A DNA stretch of 64,000 bases from Caballeronia peredens (GTDB taxonomy: Bacteria > Pseudomonadota > Gammaproteobacteria > Burkholderiales > Burkholderiaceae): assembly GCA_001544595.2 (NCBI GenBank), contig FCOH02000023.1, positions 1-64,000 of the forward strand, written 5' to 3'. Below the pieces are notes generated by a model. That model did no database searches. It saw only the letters and a list, made by a program, of their open reading frames with translations, and was not told the DNA's origin. Shown here one piece after another: positions 44,463-52,895 of this stretch (positions within the stretch are counted from its first letter, which is position 1; the number at the start of each line of letters is the position of its first letter). The position numbers and the translations under genes were made by a program.

Positions 44463-45692
44463 TTACGCGCCGCGCTTGCGGCGAGCGTTTTCCGCGATTC
44501 GCATGCGCAACGCGTTCAGCTTGATGAAGCCGCCGGCGTCGGCTTGGTCGTAGGCGCCGCCGTCGTCGTCGAAGGTCGCGATGGTCTTGTCGAACAGCGT
44601 TTCCTTCGAATCGCGCGCGACGACCGACACGCTGCCCTTGTAGAGCTTCACGCGCGTCCAGCCGTTCACCTTCTCCTGCGTGTGGTCGATCAGCACCTGC
44701 AGCGCGCGGCGCTCCGGGCTCCACCAGTAGCCGTTGTAGATCAGCGAAGCGTAGCGCGGCATCAGATCGTCTTTCAGATGCGCGACTTCGCGATCGAGCG
44801 TGATCGACTCGATGCCGCGATGCGCCTTCAGCATGATCGTGCCGCCCGGCGTTTCATAGCAGCCGCGCGACTTCATGCCGACGTAGCGGTTTTCGACCAG
44901 ATCCAGGCGGCCGATGCCGTGCTTGCCGCCGAGACGGTTCAGCTCGGTCAGCATCTCGGCCGGCGACAGGCGCTTGCCGTTCAGCGCGACCGGGTCGCCC
45001 CTTTCGAATTCGATGTCGACATATTCCGGCGCGTCCGGCGCTTCTTCCGGCGACACGGTCCAGCGCCACATGTCGGCTTCGGCTTCGGCCTTCGGGTCTT
45101 CCAGATGGCGGCCTTCGAACGAGATGTGCAGCAGGTTGGCGTCCATCGAGTAGGGCGCGCCGCCTTGCTTGTGCTTCATTTCGATCGGAATGCCGGCCTT
45201 TTCAGCGTACGCGAGCAGCTTTTCGCGCGAGAGCAGGTCCCATTCGCGCCACGGCGCGATCACCTTGATGCCCGGTTCGAGCGAGTAATAGCCGAGCTCG
45301 AAGCGCACTTGATCGTTGCCTTTGCCGGTCGCGCCGTGCGAGACGGCCTGCGCGCCGGTCGCGCGCGCGATCTCGATCTGGCGCTTCGCGATGAGCGGAC
45401 GCGCGATCGACGTGCCCAGCAGATATTCGCCTTCGTAGAGGGTGTTCGCGCGGAACATCGGGAAGACGAAATCGCGGACGAACTCTTCACGCAGGTCTTC
45501 GATGAAGATGTTGTCCTGCTTGATGCCCAGCTGGAGCGCCTTCTTGCGCGCGGGCTCCAGTTCCTCGCCCTGGCCGATGTCGGCCGTGAAGGTCACGACT
45601 TCGGCGTCGTAGTTGTCCTGCAACCATTTCAGGATGACGGAGGTGTCGAGACCGCCCGAATAGGCGAGCACGACTTTCTTGATATCGCTCAT
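44463..45692 (-). CDS. argG: Argininosuccinate synthase
   Basis: 409-residue ATP-dependent ligase joining citrulline and aspartate in arginine synthesis. The PPi-loop AYSGGLDTS is at residues 10-18; ATGKGNDQVRFELGYYSLEP and VENRYVGMKSRGCYETPGG are further signatures. The start at 45692 (MSDIKKVVLAYSGGLD) is clear. It lies downstream of argF on the same strand but behind a terminator-like hairpin, so the two are probably separate transcripts. Confidence 0.97.
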   Translation of the reverse strand: MSDIKKVVLAYSGGLDTSVILKWLQDNYDAEVVTFTADIGQGEELEPARKKALQLGIKQDNIFIEDLREEFVRDFVFPMFRANTLYEGEYLLGTSIARPLIAKRQIEIARATGAQAVSHGATGKGNDQVRFELGYYSLEPGIKVIAPWREWDLLSREKLLAYAEKAGIPIEMKHKQGGAPYSMDANLLHISFEGRHLEDPKAEAEADMWRWTVSPEEAPDAPEYVDIEFERGDPVALNGKRLSPAEMLTELNRLGGKHGIGRLDLVENRYVGMKSRGCYETPGGTIMLKAHRGIESITLDREVAHLKDDLMPRYASLIYNGYWWSPERRALQVLIDHTQEKVNGWTRVKLYKGSVSVVARDSKETLFDKTIATFDDDGGAYDQADAGGFIKLNALRMRIAENARRKRGA

Positions 45693-45799
45693 GGTGAACT
45701 CGTGTGCTGAAAAGCCAGGTGCGGCGGTTGTGCGCCGCTTCGCGTCCGCCGGGCACGCGACGGGCATGAAGTGCGCGGAAAAAACGCTATTTTGACATT

Positions 45800-45835
45800 A
45801 AAAAGCCGCGCTTCCGCAAATTCGGGATGCGCGGC
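45800..45835 (-). terminator. Terminator after argF
   Basis: On the minus strand, GCGCGGC-type stem (45829-45835 with 45805-45811) with an inner TCCCGAA/TTGCGGA pairing and followed by TTTTTAA (complement of 45799-45804). It lies 10 bp after the argF stop and separates argF from argG. Confidence 0.8.
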
Positions 45836-45844
45836 CGGACGGAC

Positions 45845-46774
45845 TCAGTGATTGAGCTTGCCGAGCAGCAGATACTCCATCAGCGCCTTCTGGACATGCA
45901 GACGGTTTTCCGCCTCGTCCCACACGACGCTCTGCGGACCGTCGATCACGTCCGCGCTCACTTCCTCGCCGCGATGCGCGGGCAGGCAGTGCATGAAGAG
46001 CGCGTCGGGATTGGCGCGCGCCATCATCTCGCTGTCGACGCAATAGTCCGCGAACGCCTTCATGCGCGCCTCGTTTTCGGCCTCGTAGCCCATGCTGGTC
46101 CAGACGTCCGTGGTGACGAGATCGGCGCCCGTGCAGGCGTCGTTCGGATCGTCGAACTCCTCGAAGAACGGCTTGCTGTCTTCGGAGACCAGCGCGGGAT
46201 CGAGCTTGTAGCCGAGCGGCGTCGAGAGGCGCAGCTTGAAGCCGAGGATGTGCGCGGCCTCGATCCACGTATAGAGCATGTTGTTCGCGTCGCCGACCCA
46301 CGCGACGGTCTTGCCGTGAATCGGCCCGCGATGCTCGTAAAACGTGAAGATGTCAGCGAGCACCTGGCACGGGTGATATTCGTTGGTCAGCCCGTTGATG
46401 ACCGGCACGCGCGAGCTTTCCGCGAAGCGCTGGATGATGTCCTGACCGAACGTGCGGATCATGATGATGTCGACCATGCGCGAGATGACCTGCGCGGAAT
46501 CTTCGATCGGCTCGCCGCGGCCGAGCTGCGTGTCGCGCGTGTTCATGAACACGGCGTGGCCGCCCAGCTGGAAGATGCCCGCTTCGAAGGAAAGACGCGT
46601 GCGCGTGGAGCTTTTCTCGAAGATCATCGCGAGCGTGCGGTCGTGCAGCGGATGATAGGTCTCGTAATTCTTGAACTTGCGCTTCAGGATGCGCGCGCGT
46701 TCGAGCACGTACTCGTAGTCGTCGAGCGAAAAATCCTTGAACTGAAGATAGTGGCGAATTTTCTTGGCGGTCAT
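45845..46774 (-). CDS. argF: Ornithine carbamoyltransferase
   Basis: 309-residue enzyme making citrulline from ornithine and carbamoyl phosphate, the step before ArgG. The carbamoyl-phosphate motif STRTR is at residues 56-60 (EKSSTRTRLSFEAG); the HPCQ motif occurs in NEYHPCQVLADIFTFYE and the ornithine-site HCLPA in FMHCLPAHRGEEVSADVI. The start at 46774 (MTAKKIRHYLQFKDF) is typical for Burkholderia. The frame upstream to 47035 is non-coding in character. Confidence 0.97.
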   Translation of the reverse strand: MTAKKIRHYLQFKDFSLDDYEYVLERARILKRKFKNYETYHPLHDRTLAMIFEKSSTRTRLSFEAGIFQLGGHAVFMNTRDTQLGRGEPIEDSAQVISRMVDIIMIRTFGQDIIQRFAESSRVPVINGLTNEYHPCQVLADIFTFYEHRGPIHGKTVAWVGDANNMLYTWIEAAHILGFKLRLSTPLGYKLDPALVSEDSKPFFEEFDDPNDACTGADLVTTDVWTSMGYEAENEARMKAFADYCVDSEMMARANPDALFMHCLPAHRGEEVSADVIDGPQSVVWDEAENRLHVQKALMEYLLLGKLNH

Positions 46775-47306
46775 GAAACGCAAGCGGCGGCTTCGAACCG
46801 GCCGCTTCGCTTCGCTCGGGTGCGATGGGTCAGGGCCGGACGGCGCCGCCGTCGGGAGTGGTATCGCATTTGAGCATAAAGGATTTTCCGATGTTTGACG
46901 AGGCTGGCCAAAAGGACGAGGGTGCCTGTCCGGGCTTGACCGGCGGCCTCGGAATGGCCCGAAACGACCCGCCGGATGCCTGTGTGCGCTGCGGAAAAGA
47001 GGCCGCTGCTGTATAATTGCGATCGCTCGTTTCAACAGTTCTGCAACATAAGCACCGTTTCACGCGCATGTGCGGCGAAGGATTTTACGGAGTCCGGTCC
47101 GCGTGTCGTTGCGCGTTCGGATCACGCGGTGAATCACCCAGTGCTGTCGAGTCCGCCATCCTGTCGCGGGCGCGGCCGGCTCTTGCTTCGAGAACCGGCT
47201 CGCGAACAACCGCCCGGCGCCCATCGCTGCGCTGGCCTTCGCGGTTCCCGTCGTCCGGGTGTGCGTCCGCCGGTGCCCGTCGCCGGCCGTCAACAGGTAT
47301 TGCTAC
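46775..47306. promoter_or_regulatory. Divergent region between argF and the DUF3579 gene
   Basis: 532 bp without a recognised gene. A consensus TATAAT (47012-47017, plus strand) would start a transcript about 280 nt ahead of the DUF3579 start; its -35 is poor. A TTTATGCT stretch (minus strand, near 46873-46880) may serve argF. Several open frames here have no protein character. The long transcribed segment 47024-47306 could hold a small RNA or a leader; no known family was recognised. Confidence 0.45.
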
Positions 47307-47642
47307 ATGGCTGAGTCATCCCCTACCGAATACTTCATACAAGGCATCACCAAGAACGGGAAGACGTTTCGGCCGAGCGACTGGTCGGAGCGCCTGTGCG
47401 GTGTGATGTCGGGGTTCGGTCCGAAGGCGAAAGGGCCGAACGCGCGCCTGCAATACTCCATCTACGTTCGTCCGACGATGATCGGCGCCATCAAGGTCGT
47501 GATCGTCGATTCGCGCCTGCGCGACATCGAGCCGATGGCTTTCGACTTCGTGCTGAACTTCGCGAAAGACAACGATCTCTTGGTGACGGAGGCGTGCGAA
47601 TTGCCGCCGCATCACGGTACCCAGACTCAGCAGAAAACCTGA
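47307..47642 (+). CDS. DUF3579 domain-containing protein
   Basis: 111-residue protein of unknown function, recognised as DUF3579 by its opening TEYFIQGITKNGKTFRPSDW and the following SERLCGVMSGFGPKAKGPN. The rest is a compact alpha/beta chain (IKVVIVDSRLRDIEPMAFDF). It is conserved next to argF in Burkholderiaceae. No catalytic motif, signal peptide or membrane segment. The start at 47307 is chosen because the conserved region begins directly after it. Confidence 0.85.
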   Translation: MAESSPTEYFIQGITKNGKTFRPSDWSERLCGVMSGFGPKAKGPNARLQYSIYVRPTMIGAIKVVIVDSRLRDIEPMAFDFVLNFAKDNDLLVTEACELPPHHGTQTQQKT

Positions 47643-47742
47643 CACGCCGCTGCTGCTAAGCGTAATCGGTGCGGGGCGAGCCCCGCACCACGGACGTAGC
47701 ATGCGTCAGTGGGAATCGAACATCGGAATCGTACAGACGCAG

Positions 47743-47777
47743 AAAAGCCCGCCGGGGTATCCCTCGGCGGGCTTTTT
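47743..47777. terminator. Bidirectional terminator between the DUF3579 gene and rpsT
   Basis: Stem AAAGCCCGCCG (47744-47754) with CGGCGGGCTTT (47765-47775), followed by TT on the plus strand and by the complement of AGAAAA on the minus strand. It lies 100 bp beyond the DUF3579 stop and 88 bp beyond the rpsT stop. Confidence 0.88.
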
Positions 47778-47864
47778 CCTTACTGCGCAGCGGAAACAGG
47801 AAGCTGCTTCGGCGAGTGTCCGGTCAGCGAAGACCGGCGGACGCTCGCCGGAAGCGAGCCGGAA

Positions 47865-48143
47865 TTACTGGGCAGCGGGGGCTTGCAGGCCCTTGATGGC
47901 TGCAGCCAGGCGGCTCTTGTGACGAGCAGCCTTGTTCTTGTGGACGATCTTCTTGTCCGCGATGATGTCCATCGTCTTGACCGACGCGTGGAACACTTCG
48001 GCGGCCTTGGCTTGATCGCCGGCGTCGATAGCCTTGCGAACTGCCTTGATGGCCGTACGGAACTTCGAGCGCAGCGCCGAGTTGTGCGAGTTGGCCTTGG
48101 CGGCCTGACGGGCGCGCTTGCGAGCTTGTGCGGAATTTGCCAT
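47865..48143 (-). CDS. rpsT: 30S ribosomal protein S20
   Basis: 92-residue basic protein binding 16S rRNA. It begins MANSAQARKRARQAAKANSH and ends HKNKAARHKSRLAAAIKGLQ plus a short Ala/Pro tail, the usual S20 layout. Ala/Lys/Arg-rich helices dominate. It is transcribed alone from a near-consensus promoter at 48366-48395 with a leader of about 215 nt. In Escherichia coli the rpsT leader mediates autogenous control; the long leader here would allow the same. Confidence 0.97.
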   Translation of the reverse strand: MANSAQARKRARQAAKANSHNSALRSKFRTAIKAVRKAIDAGDQAKAAEVFHASVKTMDIIADKKIVHKNKAARHKSRLAAAIKGLQAPAAQ

Positions 48144-48365
48144 GACGGTTCCTTATCCTGTTTCTGCTGTTACTTGTCCGGAGCGCGCGGCCGGCGAGGG
48201 CCTTGAAACAACCCTGAAGCGGGCCATTCGAGCGTGCTGCCTTTGTCTGAAATCCCGGGAACGATTGCCCGAGAACCTCTGAAGCATCGCCGGCCTGAGC
48301 CGGAATAGACGCGAAGCCGCTCCTGATCTGCTGAATCTTCTCGATCCGGAGCTTGGAAACCCGCG

Positions 48366-48395
48366 ATTATAGCAAGGGAATATGAGACGTGACAA
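48366..48395 (-). promoter_or_regulatory. rpsT promoter
   Basis: On the minus strand TTGTCA (complement of 48390-48395), 18-bp spacer, TATAAT (complement of 48366-48371): five of six and six of six matches to sigma-70 consensus. Transcription would start near 48359. Confidence 0.85.
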
Positions 48396-48504
48396 GTTCG
48401 GCGTGGGCGGCGCCGGCACGTGTCCGACCGATTCGACCGGTCAATATTGCGGACTTCCCCGCCACCAATGGGCGCCGTCTCATGGGAACGCCGCACGCGA
48501 CCCG

Positions 48505-48510
48505 TATAAT
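48505..48510 (+). promoter_or_regulatory. Candidate -10 box of murJ
   Basis: A perfect TATAAT ends 9 bp before the murJ ATG, so transcription from it would begin about 3 bp before or at the start codon. No good -35 hexamer is present 16-18 bp upstream. If used, the murJ mRNA is leaderless or nearly so. Confidence 0.45.
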
Positions 48511-48519
48511 AAGCGCCCC

Positions 48520-50070
48520 ATGAATCTATTCCGAGCCCTCCTGACGGTCAGCGGCTTCACGCTGCTGTCGCGCGTGACCGGCCTGATCCGCGAAACGCTG
48601 ATCGCCCGAGCCTTCGGCGCCAGTCTCTACACCGACGCTTTCTACGTCGCCTTCCGTATTCCGAACCTGCTGCGGCGTCTGTCCGCGGAGGGCGCGTTCG
48701 CGCAGGCGTTCGTGCCGATCCTCGCCGAGTTCAAGAACAGTCAGGGCCACGATCCGACCAAGGCGCTCGTCGACGCGATGTCGACCGTGCTCACCTGGGC
48801 GCTCGTCGTGCTGTCGATCGCCGGCATGGCGGGGGCGAGCTGGGTGGTGTTCGCGGTGGCGTCGGGGCTCGAACATGAGGGCGCCGCGTACGGCCTCGCG
48901 GTCTCGATGACGCGCATCATGTTTCCGTACATCGTCTTCATCTCGATGACGACGCTAGCCTCCGGCGTGCTCAATACCTACAAGCAGTTCTCGCTGCCCG
49001 CGTTCGCGCCGGTGCTGCTGAACGTGGCGTTCATCTTCGCGGCGGTGTTCGTCGCGCCTCATCTGAAGGTGCCGGTCTATGCGCTCGCGTATGCGGTGAT
49101 CGCGGGCGGCGTGCTCCAGTTGCTCGTGCAGTTGCCGGGGCTCAAGAAAATCGACATGGTGCCGCGCATCGGCTTCGACTTCCGGCGCGCGCTCGCGCAT
49201 CCGGGCGTGAAGCGCGTGCTCCTCAAGATGGTGCCCGCGACTTTCGCGGTGTCGGTCGGGCAGCTGAGCCTCATCATCAACACGAATATCGCGTCGAATA
49301 TCGGGCCGGGCGCGGTGTCGTGGATCAACTATTCCGACCGCCTGATGGAGTTCCCCACCGCGCTGCTGGGCGCGGCGCTCGGCACCATTCTTTTGCCGAG
49401 CCTCTCGAAGGCGCACGTCGATGCCGACAACGTCGAATATTCCGCGCTGCTCGACTGGGGCCTGCGCATCACCTTCCTGCTGGCCGCGCCGAGTGCGGTC
49501 GCGCTGTTCTTCTTCGCCCAGCCGCTCACCGCGACGCTCTTTCACTACGGCAAGTTCGACAACCATTCCGTGGTGATGGTCGCGCGTGCGCTGGCGGCGT
49601 ACGGCATCGGGCTGATCGGTCTCATCCTCATCAAGATTCTCGCGCCGGGCTTCTATGCGAAGCAGGACATCAAGACGCCGGTGAAGATCGCGGTGTTCGT
49701 GCTGATCATGACGCAGGTGAGCAACTACGTGTTCGTGCCGATCTTCTCGCATGCGGGTCTGACGCTCTCGATCGGGCTCGGCGCGCTCGCCAACGCGGGG
49801 CTGCTGTTCCTGGGCCTGCGTCACCGCAAGATCTATCGGCCGTCGCCGGGCTGGCTGCGCTTTTTCGTGCAGTTGCTCGGTGCGTGTCTGATTCTTGCGG
49901 GCACGATGCACTGGGTCGCGCTCAATTTCGACTGGATCGGCATGCGCGCGACGCCGCTTCTGCGTATCGCGCTGCTGGGCGCGAGCCTCGTCGTGTTCGC
50001 GGCGCTATATTTCGGTATTCTGTCCGCGATGGGCTTCAAATACGCCTACTTCAAGAGACGAACGCTTTGA
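48520..50070 (+). CDS. murJ: Lipid II flippase MurJ
   Basis: 516-residue MOP-superfamily flippase that moves lipid II across the inner membrane for peptidoglycan synthesis. About 14 hydrophobic helices are visible. Signatures are SRVTGLIRETLIARAFGASL at the start, FRIPNLLRRLSAEGAFAQAF and INYSDRLMEFPTALLGAALG. The start at 48520 (MNLFRALLTVSGFTLLSR) is typical. Its stop overlaps the next gene's start by one base (TGATG), implying translational coupling. Confidence 0.96.
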   Translation: MNLFRALLTVSGFTLLSRVTGLIRETLIARAFGASLYTDAFYVAFRIPNLLRRLSAEGAFAQAFVPILAEFKNSQGHDPTKALVDAMSTVLTWALVVLSIAGMAGASWVVFAVASGLEHEGAAYGLAVSMTRIMFPYIVFISMTTLASGVLNTYKQFSLPAFAPVLLNVAFIFAAVFVAPHLKVPVYALAYAVIAGGVLQLLVQLPGLKKIDMVPRIGFDFRRALAHPGVKRVLLKMVPATFAVSVGQLSLIINTNIASNIGPGAVSWINYSDRLMEFPTALLGAALGTILLPSLSKAHVDADNVEYSALLDWGLRITFLLAAPSAVALFFFAQPLTATLFHYGKFDNHSVVMVARALAAYGIGLIGLILIKILAPGFYAKQDIKTPVKIAVFVLIMTQVSNYVFVPIFSHAGLTLSIGLGALANAGLLFLGLRHRKIYRPSPGWLRFFVQLLGACLILAGTMHWVALNFDWIGMRATPLLRIALLGASLVVFAALYFGILSAMGFKYAYFKRRTL

Positions 50071-50915
50071 TGACGACAACGCGTATCCTCGATTACTTCT
50101 CCTCGCTGATGGCAGACGACGAAAGTCTTCCGCTCACGGAAGCGGCGTTGTCGCTTGCGCAGGACGCTTATCCCGATCTCGACATGCAGGCCGTGCTCGC
50201 GGAGATCGACGAGCTGGTCGTGCGCGCCCGCCGCCGCATTCCCGACGACGCCGATGTAAAGCAAAAGGTCGATGCACTCAATCGCTATTTCTTCCGCGAG
50301 CTGGGTTTCTCCAGCAATCTCAACGACTACTACGACCCGGACAACAGTCATCTGAACGTCGTGCTGCGCCGGCGTCGCGGCATCCCGATCTCGCTCGCGG
50401 TGATCTATCTCGAGATGGCCGAGCAGCTCGGCCTGCCGGTGCGCGGCGTGTCGTTTCCGGGGCATTTCCTCTTGCGCGTCGCGGCGCCCGGCCACGATCT
50501 GATGCTCGATCCGACGACCGGTCAGACGCTCTCCGAAGCGCAGATGGTCGAGATGCTGGAACCGTATGTGCAGCGCGTGGGCGAATCGATCGGCAGCGCG
50601 TTGCGCGTGCTGTTGCAGCCGGCGACGCGGCGGGAAATCGTCGCGCGCATGCTGCGCAATCTGAAGAGCGTGTATTTGCAGACGGAGCGCTGGCAGCGTC
50701 TGCTCGCGGTTCAGCAGCGGCTCGTGATCGCGCTGCCGAACAGCATCGAGGAAGTGCGCGACCGCGGCTTCGCGTATGCGCGGCTCGATTATCTGCGTCC
50801 CGCGCTCGAAGACCTGCAGCGCTATCTCGAAGATCGTCCGGACGCCGAAGATGCGACGGTCGTCGAAACCGAACTCCACGAGTTACGCCAGCGCACGCAG
50901 CACAACGGCGATTGA
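50070..50915 (+). CDS. SirB1-family transglutaminase-like/TPR protein
   Basis: 281-residue soluble protein. The central transglutaminase-like domain is recognised by YYDPDNSHLNVVLRRRRGIP, ISLAVIYLEMAEQLGLPVRG and VSFPGHFLLRV; the Cys of true transglutaminases is not at the expected place, as in SirB1 relatives. C-terminal TPR-like helices (about residues 195-275) follow. SirB1 homologues are widespread, often near prmC/hemK, with unclear function. It is coupled to murJ by TGATG and ends in its own terminator. Confidence 0.85.
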   Translation: MTTTRILDYFSSLMADDESLPLTEAALSLAQDAYPDLDMQAVLAEIDELVVRARRRIPDDADVKQKVDALNRYFFRELGFSSNLNDYYDPDNSHLNVVLRRRRGIPISLAVIYLEMAEQLGLPVRGVSFPGHFLLRVAAPGHDLMLDPTTGQTLSEAQMVEMLEPYVQRVGESIGSALRVLLQPATRREIVARMLRNLKSVYLQTERWQRLLAVQQRLVIALPNSIEEVRDRGFAYARLDYLRPALEDLQRYLEDRPDAEDATVVETELHELRQRTQHNGD

Positions 50916-50917
50916 AA

Positions 50918-50951
50918 AGAAAAAAGGCCAGCGTTTGAGCTGGCCTTTTTT
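50918..50951. terminator. Bidirectional terminator between the SirB1-type gene and the SDR gene
   Basis: 12-bp stem AAAAAGGCCAGC (50921-50932) with GCTGGCCTTTTT (50939-50950), loop of six, with T-runs on both strands. Confidence 0.95.
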
Positions 50952-50964
50952 CATGCGGTGCGCG

Positions 50965-51723
50965 TCATTTCGGCTGCATGCGAATCGCGCCGTCGAGGCG
51001 GATCACTTCGCCGTTCAGCATCGGATTGTCGAAAATCTGCTTCACCAGCAGCGCATATTCGTTCGGCCGGCCGAGGCGCGGCGGGAACGGCACCATTGCG
51101 CCGAGCGCGTCCTGCACTTCCTTCGGCATGCCGAGCAGCATCGGCGTTTCGAACAGGCCCGGCGCGATCGTCATCACGCGGATGCCGCTCTTGCTCAGAT
51201 CGCGCGCGATCGGCAGCGTCATGCCCGCGACGCCGCTCTTCGACGCCGCATAGGCCGCCTGGCCGATCTGCCCGTCGTAGGCCGCGACCGACGCCGTGTT
51301 CACGATCACGCCGCGCTCGCCGGCATCGTTCGGTTCGTTCTTCGACATCGCGCTGGCCGCGAGCCGGATCATGTTGAAGGTGCCGATGAGATTCACCGCG
51401 ACCACCTTCGAGAAGAGATCGAGCGCGTGCGGACCGTCGCGGCCGACCGTCTTAGCCGCCGGCGCGATGCCCGCGCAGTTCACGAGGCCGCGCAGCGTGC
51501 CCAGGCTCAGCGCGGCATCGACGGCGCGCTGGCCGTCGCTTTCCTGGCTGACGTCGCATTTGACGAACGCGCCCGACAATTCTTTCGCGAGCGCTTCGCC
51601 CGCGGCGTCGTTCATGTCGGCGAGCACCACTTTTCCGCCTTGCGCCGCGACGAGTCGCGCGGTCGCCTCGCCCAGACCCGACGCGCCGCCGGTGATCAGA
51701 AAGACGTTGCCTTGCATCTCCAT
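50965..51723 (-). CDS. 3-hydroxyacyl-CoA dehydrogenase (SDR, HSD17B10-like)
   Basis: 252-residue short-chain dehydrogenase of the type II 3-hydroxyacyl-CoA dehydrogenase group, oxidising short or branched 3-hydroxyacyl-CoA with NAD+. The cofactor motif TGGASGLGEAT is at 11-21, NCAG at 82-85, and the catalytic triad is Ser145/Tyr158/Lys162 (NTASVAAYD, AAYAASKSG). The segment PFPPRLGRPNEYALLVKQIF is typical of the HSD10 type. The start at 51723 has a GGAGAAG ribosome-binding site. Located behind the adk terminator, so it has its own promoter. Confidence 0.9.
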   Translation of the reverse strand: MEMQGNVFLITGGASGLGEATARLVAAQGGKVVLADMNDAAGEALAKELSGAFVKCDVSQESDGQRAVDAALSLGTLRGLVNCAGIAPAAKTVGRDGPHALDLFSKVVAVNLIGTFNMIRLAASAMSKNEPNDAGERGVIVNTASVAAYDGQIGQAAYAASKSGVAGMTLPIARDLSKSGIRVMTIAPGLFETPMLLGMPKEVQDALGAMVPFPPRLGRPNEYALLVKQIFDNPMLNGEVIRLDGAIRMQPK

Positions 51724-51878
51724 GTTTCTTCTCCTTGATGTGATTCGTGCGCGCGAGGGCTGGGTTGGGCGCCGCTCGCGCCGATGTTCGTCCTCGTGGG
51801 AAACGCGTCGATTGTAGCGAAGCGGCCGCCGGCAAAATCGCACATCGCTCAAGCGAATACATGTGAACGCGCGGGCGT

Positions 51879-51907
51879 AAAAAAACCCGCTCATGAAGAG
51901 CGGGTTT
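51879..51907 (-). terminator. Terminator after adk
   Basis: 10-bp stem AAACCCGCTC (51883-51892) with GAGCGGGTTT (51898-51907), loop ATGAA. On the minus strand it is followed by seven T (complement of 51879-51885). Confidence 0.93.
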
Positions 51908-51943
51908 GATCGACGCGAGCCGCGATGCGCTCGACGAAGACGC

Positions 51944-52606
51944 TTACTTCAGCGCTTCGAACACGCGCGTGCGGATTTCATCGACGGAGCCCAGGCCCGA
52001 GATCTTGCGATACTCCGGCGCCTTGAGACCGCTTGCCGCGCCGTTCTTCGCCCAGTCGTTGTAGTACGCGATCAGCGGCTTGGTCTGCGCGACGTACACG
52101 TCGAGCCGCTTCTTCACGGTCTCTTCCTTGTCGTCGTCGCGCTGGATCAGCGGCTCGCCGGTGACGTCGTCGGTCATGTCGACCTTCGGCGGATTGAACT
52201 TGACGTGATACGTGCGGCCCGACGCCGCGTGCACGCGGCGCCCGCTCATGCGCGTGATGATTTCGTCGAAGGGCACATCGATCTCGAGCACGTAGTCGAT
52301 CGCGACGCCTGCGTCCTTCATGGCTTCCGCTTGCGGCAGCGTGCGCGGGAAGCCGTCGAAGAGATAGCCGTTCTTGCAGTCGTCGGCGAGCAGGCGTTCC
52401 TTCACGAGATTGATGATGAGCGAATCCGGCACGAGTTCGCCCGCGTCCATGTAGCGCTTCGCCTCGACGCCGAGCGGCGAGCCGGCCTTGACGGCCGCGC
52501 GCAGCATGTCGCCGGTGGAAATCTGCGGAATGCCGAATTTTTCCTTGATGAAGTTTGCCTGGGTGCCCTTGCCCGCACCGGGTGCGCCCAACAGGATCAA
52601 ACGCAT
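51944..52606 (-). CDS. adk: Adenylate kinase
   Basis: 220-residue enzyme catalysing ATP + AMP to 2 ADP. The P-loop GAPGAGKGTQ is at residues 7-16, the AMP site includes IPQISTGDMLRAAVKAGSPL, and the long LID domain with GRRVHAASGRTYHVKFNPPK lacks zinc cysteines, as in other proteobacteria. DGFPRTLPQAEAMKDAG is a further signature. It ends a minus-strand series lpxK-Trm112-kdsB-adk but is 289 bp from kdsB. Confidence 0.97.
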   Translation of the reverse strand: MRLILLGAPGAGKGTQANFIKEKFGIPQISTGDMLRAAVKAGSPLGVEAKRYMDAGELVPDSLIINLVKERLLADDCKNGYLFDGFPRTLPQAEAMKDAGVAIDYVLEIDVPFDEIITRMSGRRVHAASGRTYHVKFNPPKVDMTDDVTGEPLIQRDDDKEETVKKRLDVYVAQTKPLIAYYNDWAKNGAASGLKAPEYRKISGLGSVDEIRTRVFEALK

Positions 52607-52895
52607 GGTGATATCTCCGAATTGTCTATAAACCGCTTCAAGCCGCGAGGCTCAATTGACATCCGGTGGCGTGGCTCGTGCGGCGTCGACGACAGGGCGC
52701 GCGGCCGAAAGGAGACGGCGGGCACCTGCGGACAGCGGCGCAACGTTGAGCGTGGCGCTGACCGGAAGGCTCGCGCAATCGCTTGATTATGCCACGGCTC
52801 TTTACGATCGCGACCGTAATAACGCGCATAGAAAAAGCCGTGACCCGCGCCGAATGGGCGTCCGGCGGGGGTATACACGAGTTGTGCGCAAGCTT

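Larger units (their letters stand above)
48144..48519. other. Divergent leader region of rpsT and murJ
   Basis: 376 bp separating two divergent genes. About 215 bp belong to the rpsT leader, and the remainder holds the rpsT promoter and the murJ upstream region with a TATAAT at 48505-48510. No protein-like open frame is convincing. Confidence 0.6.
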
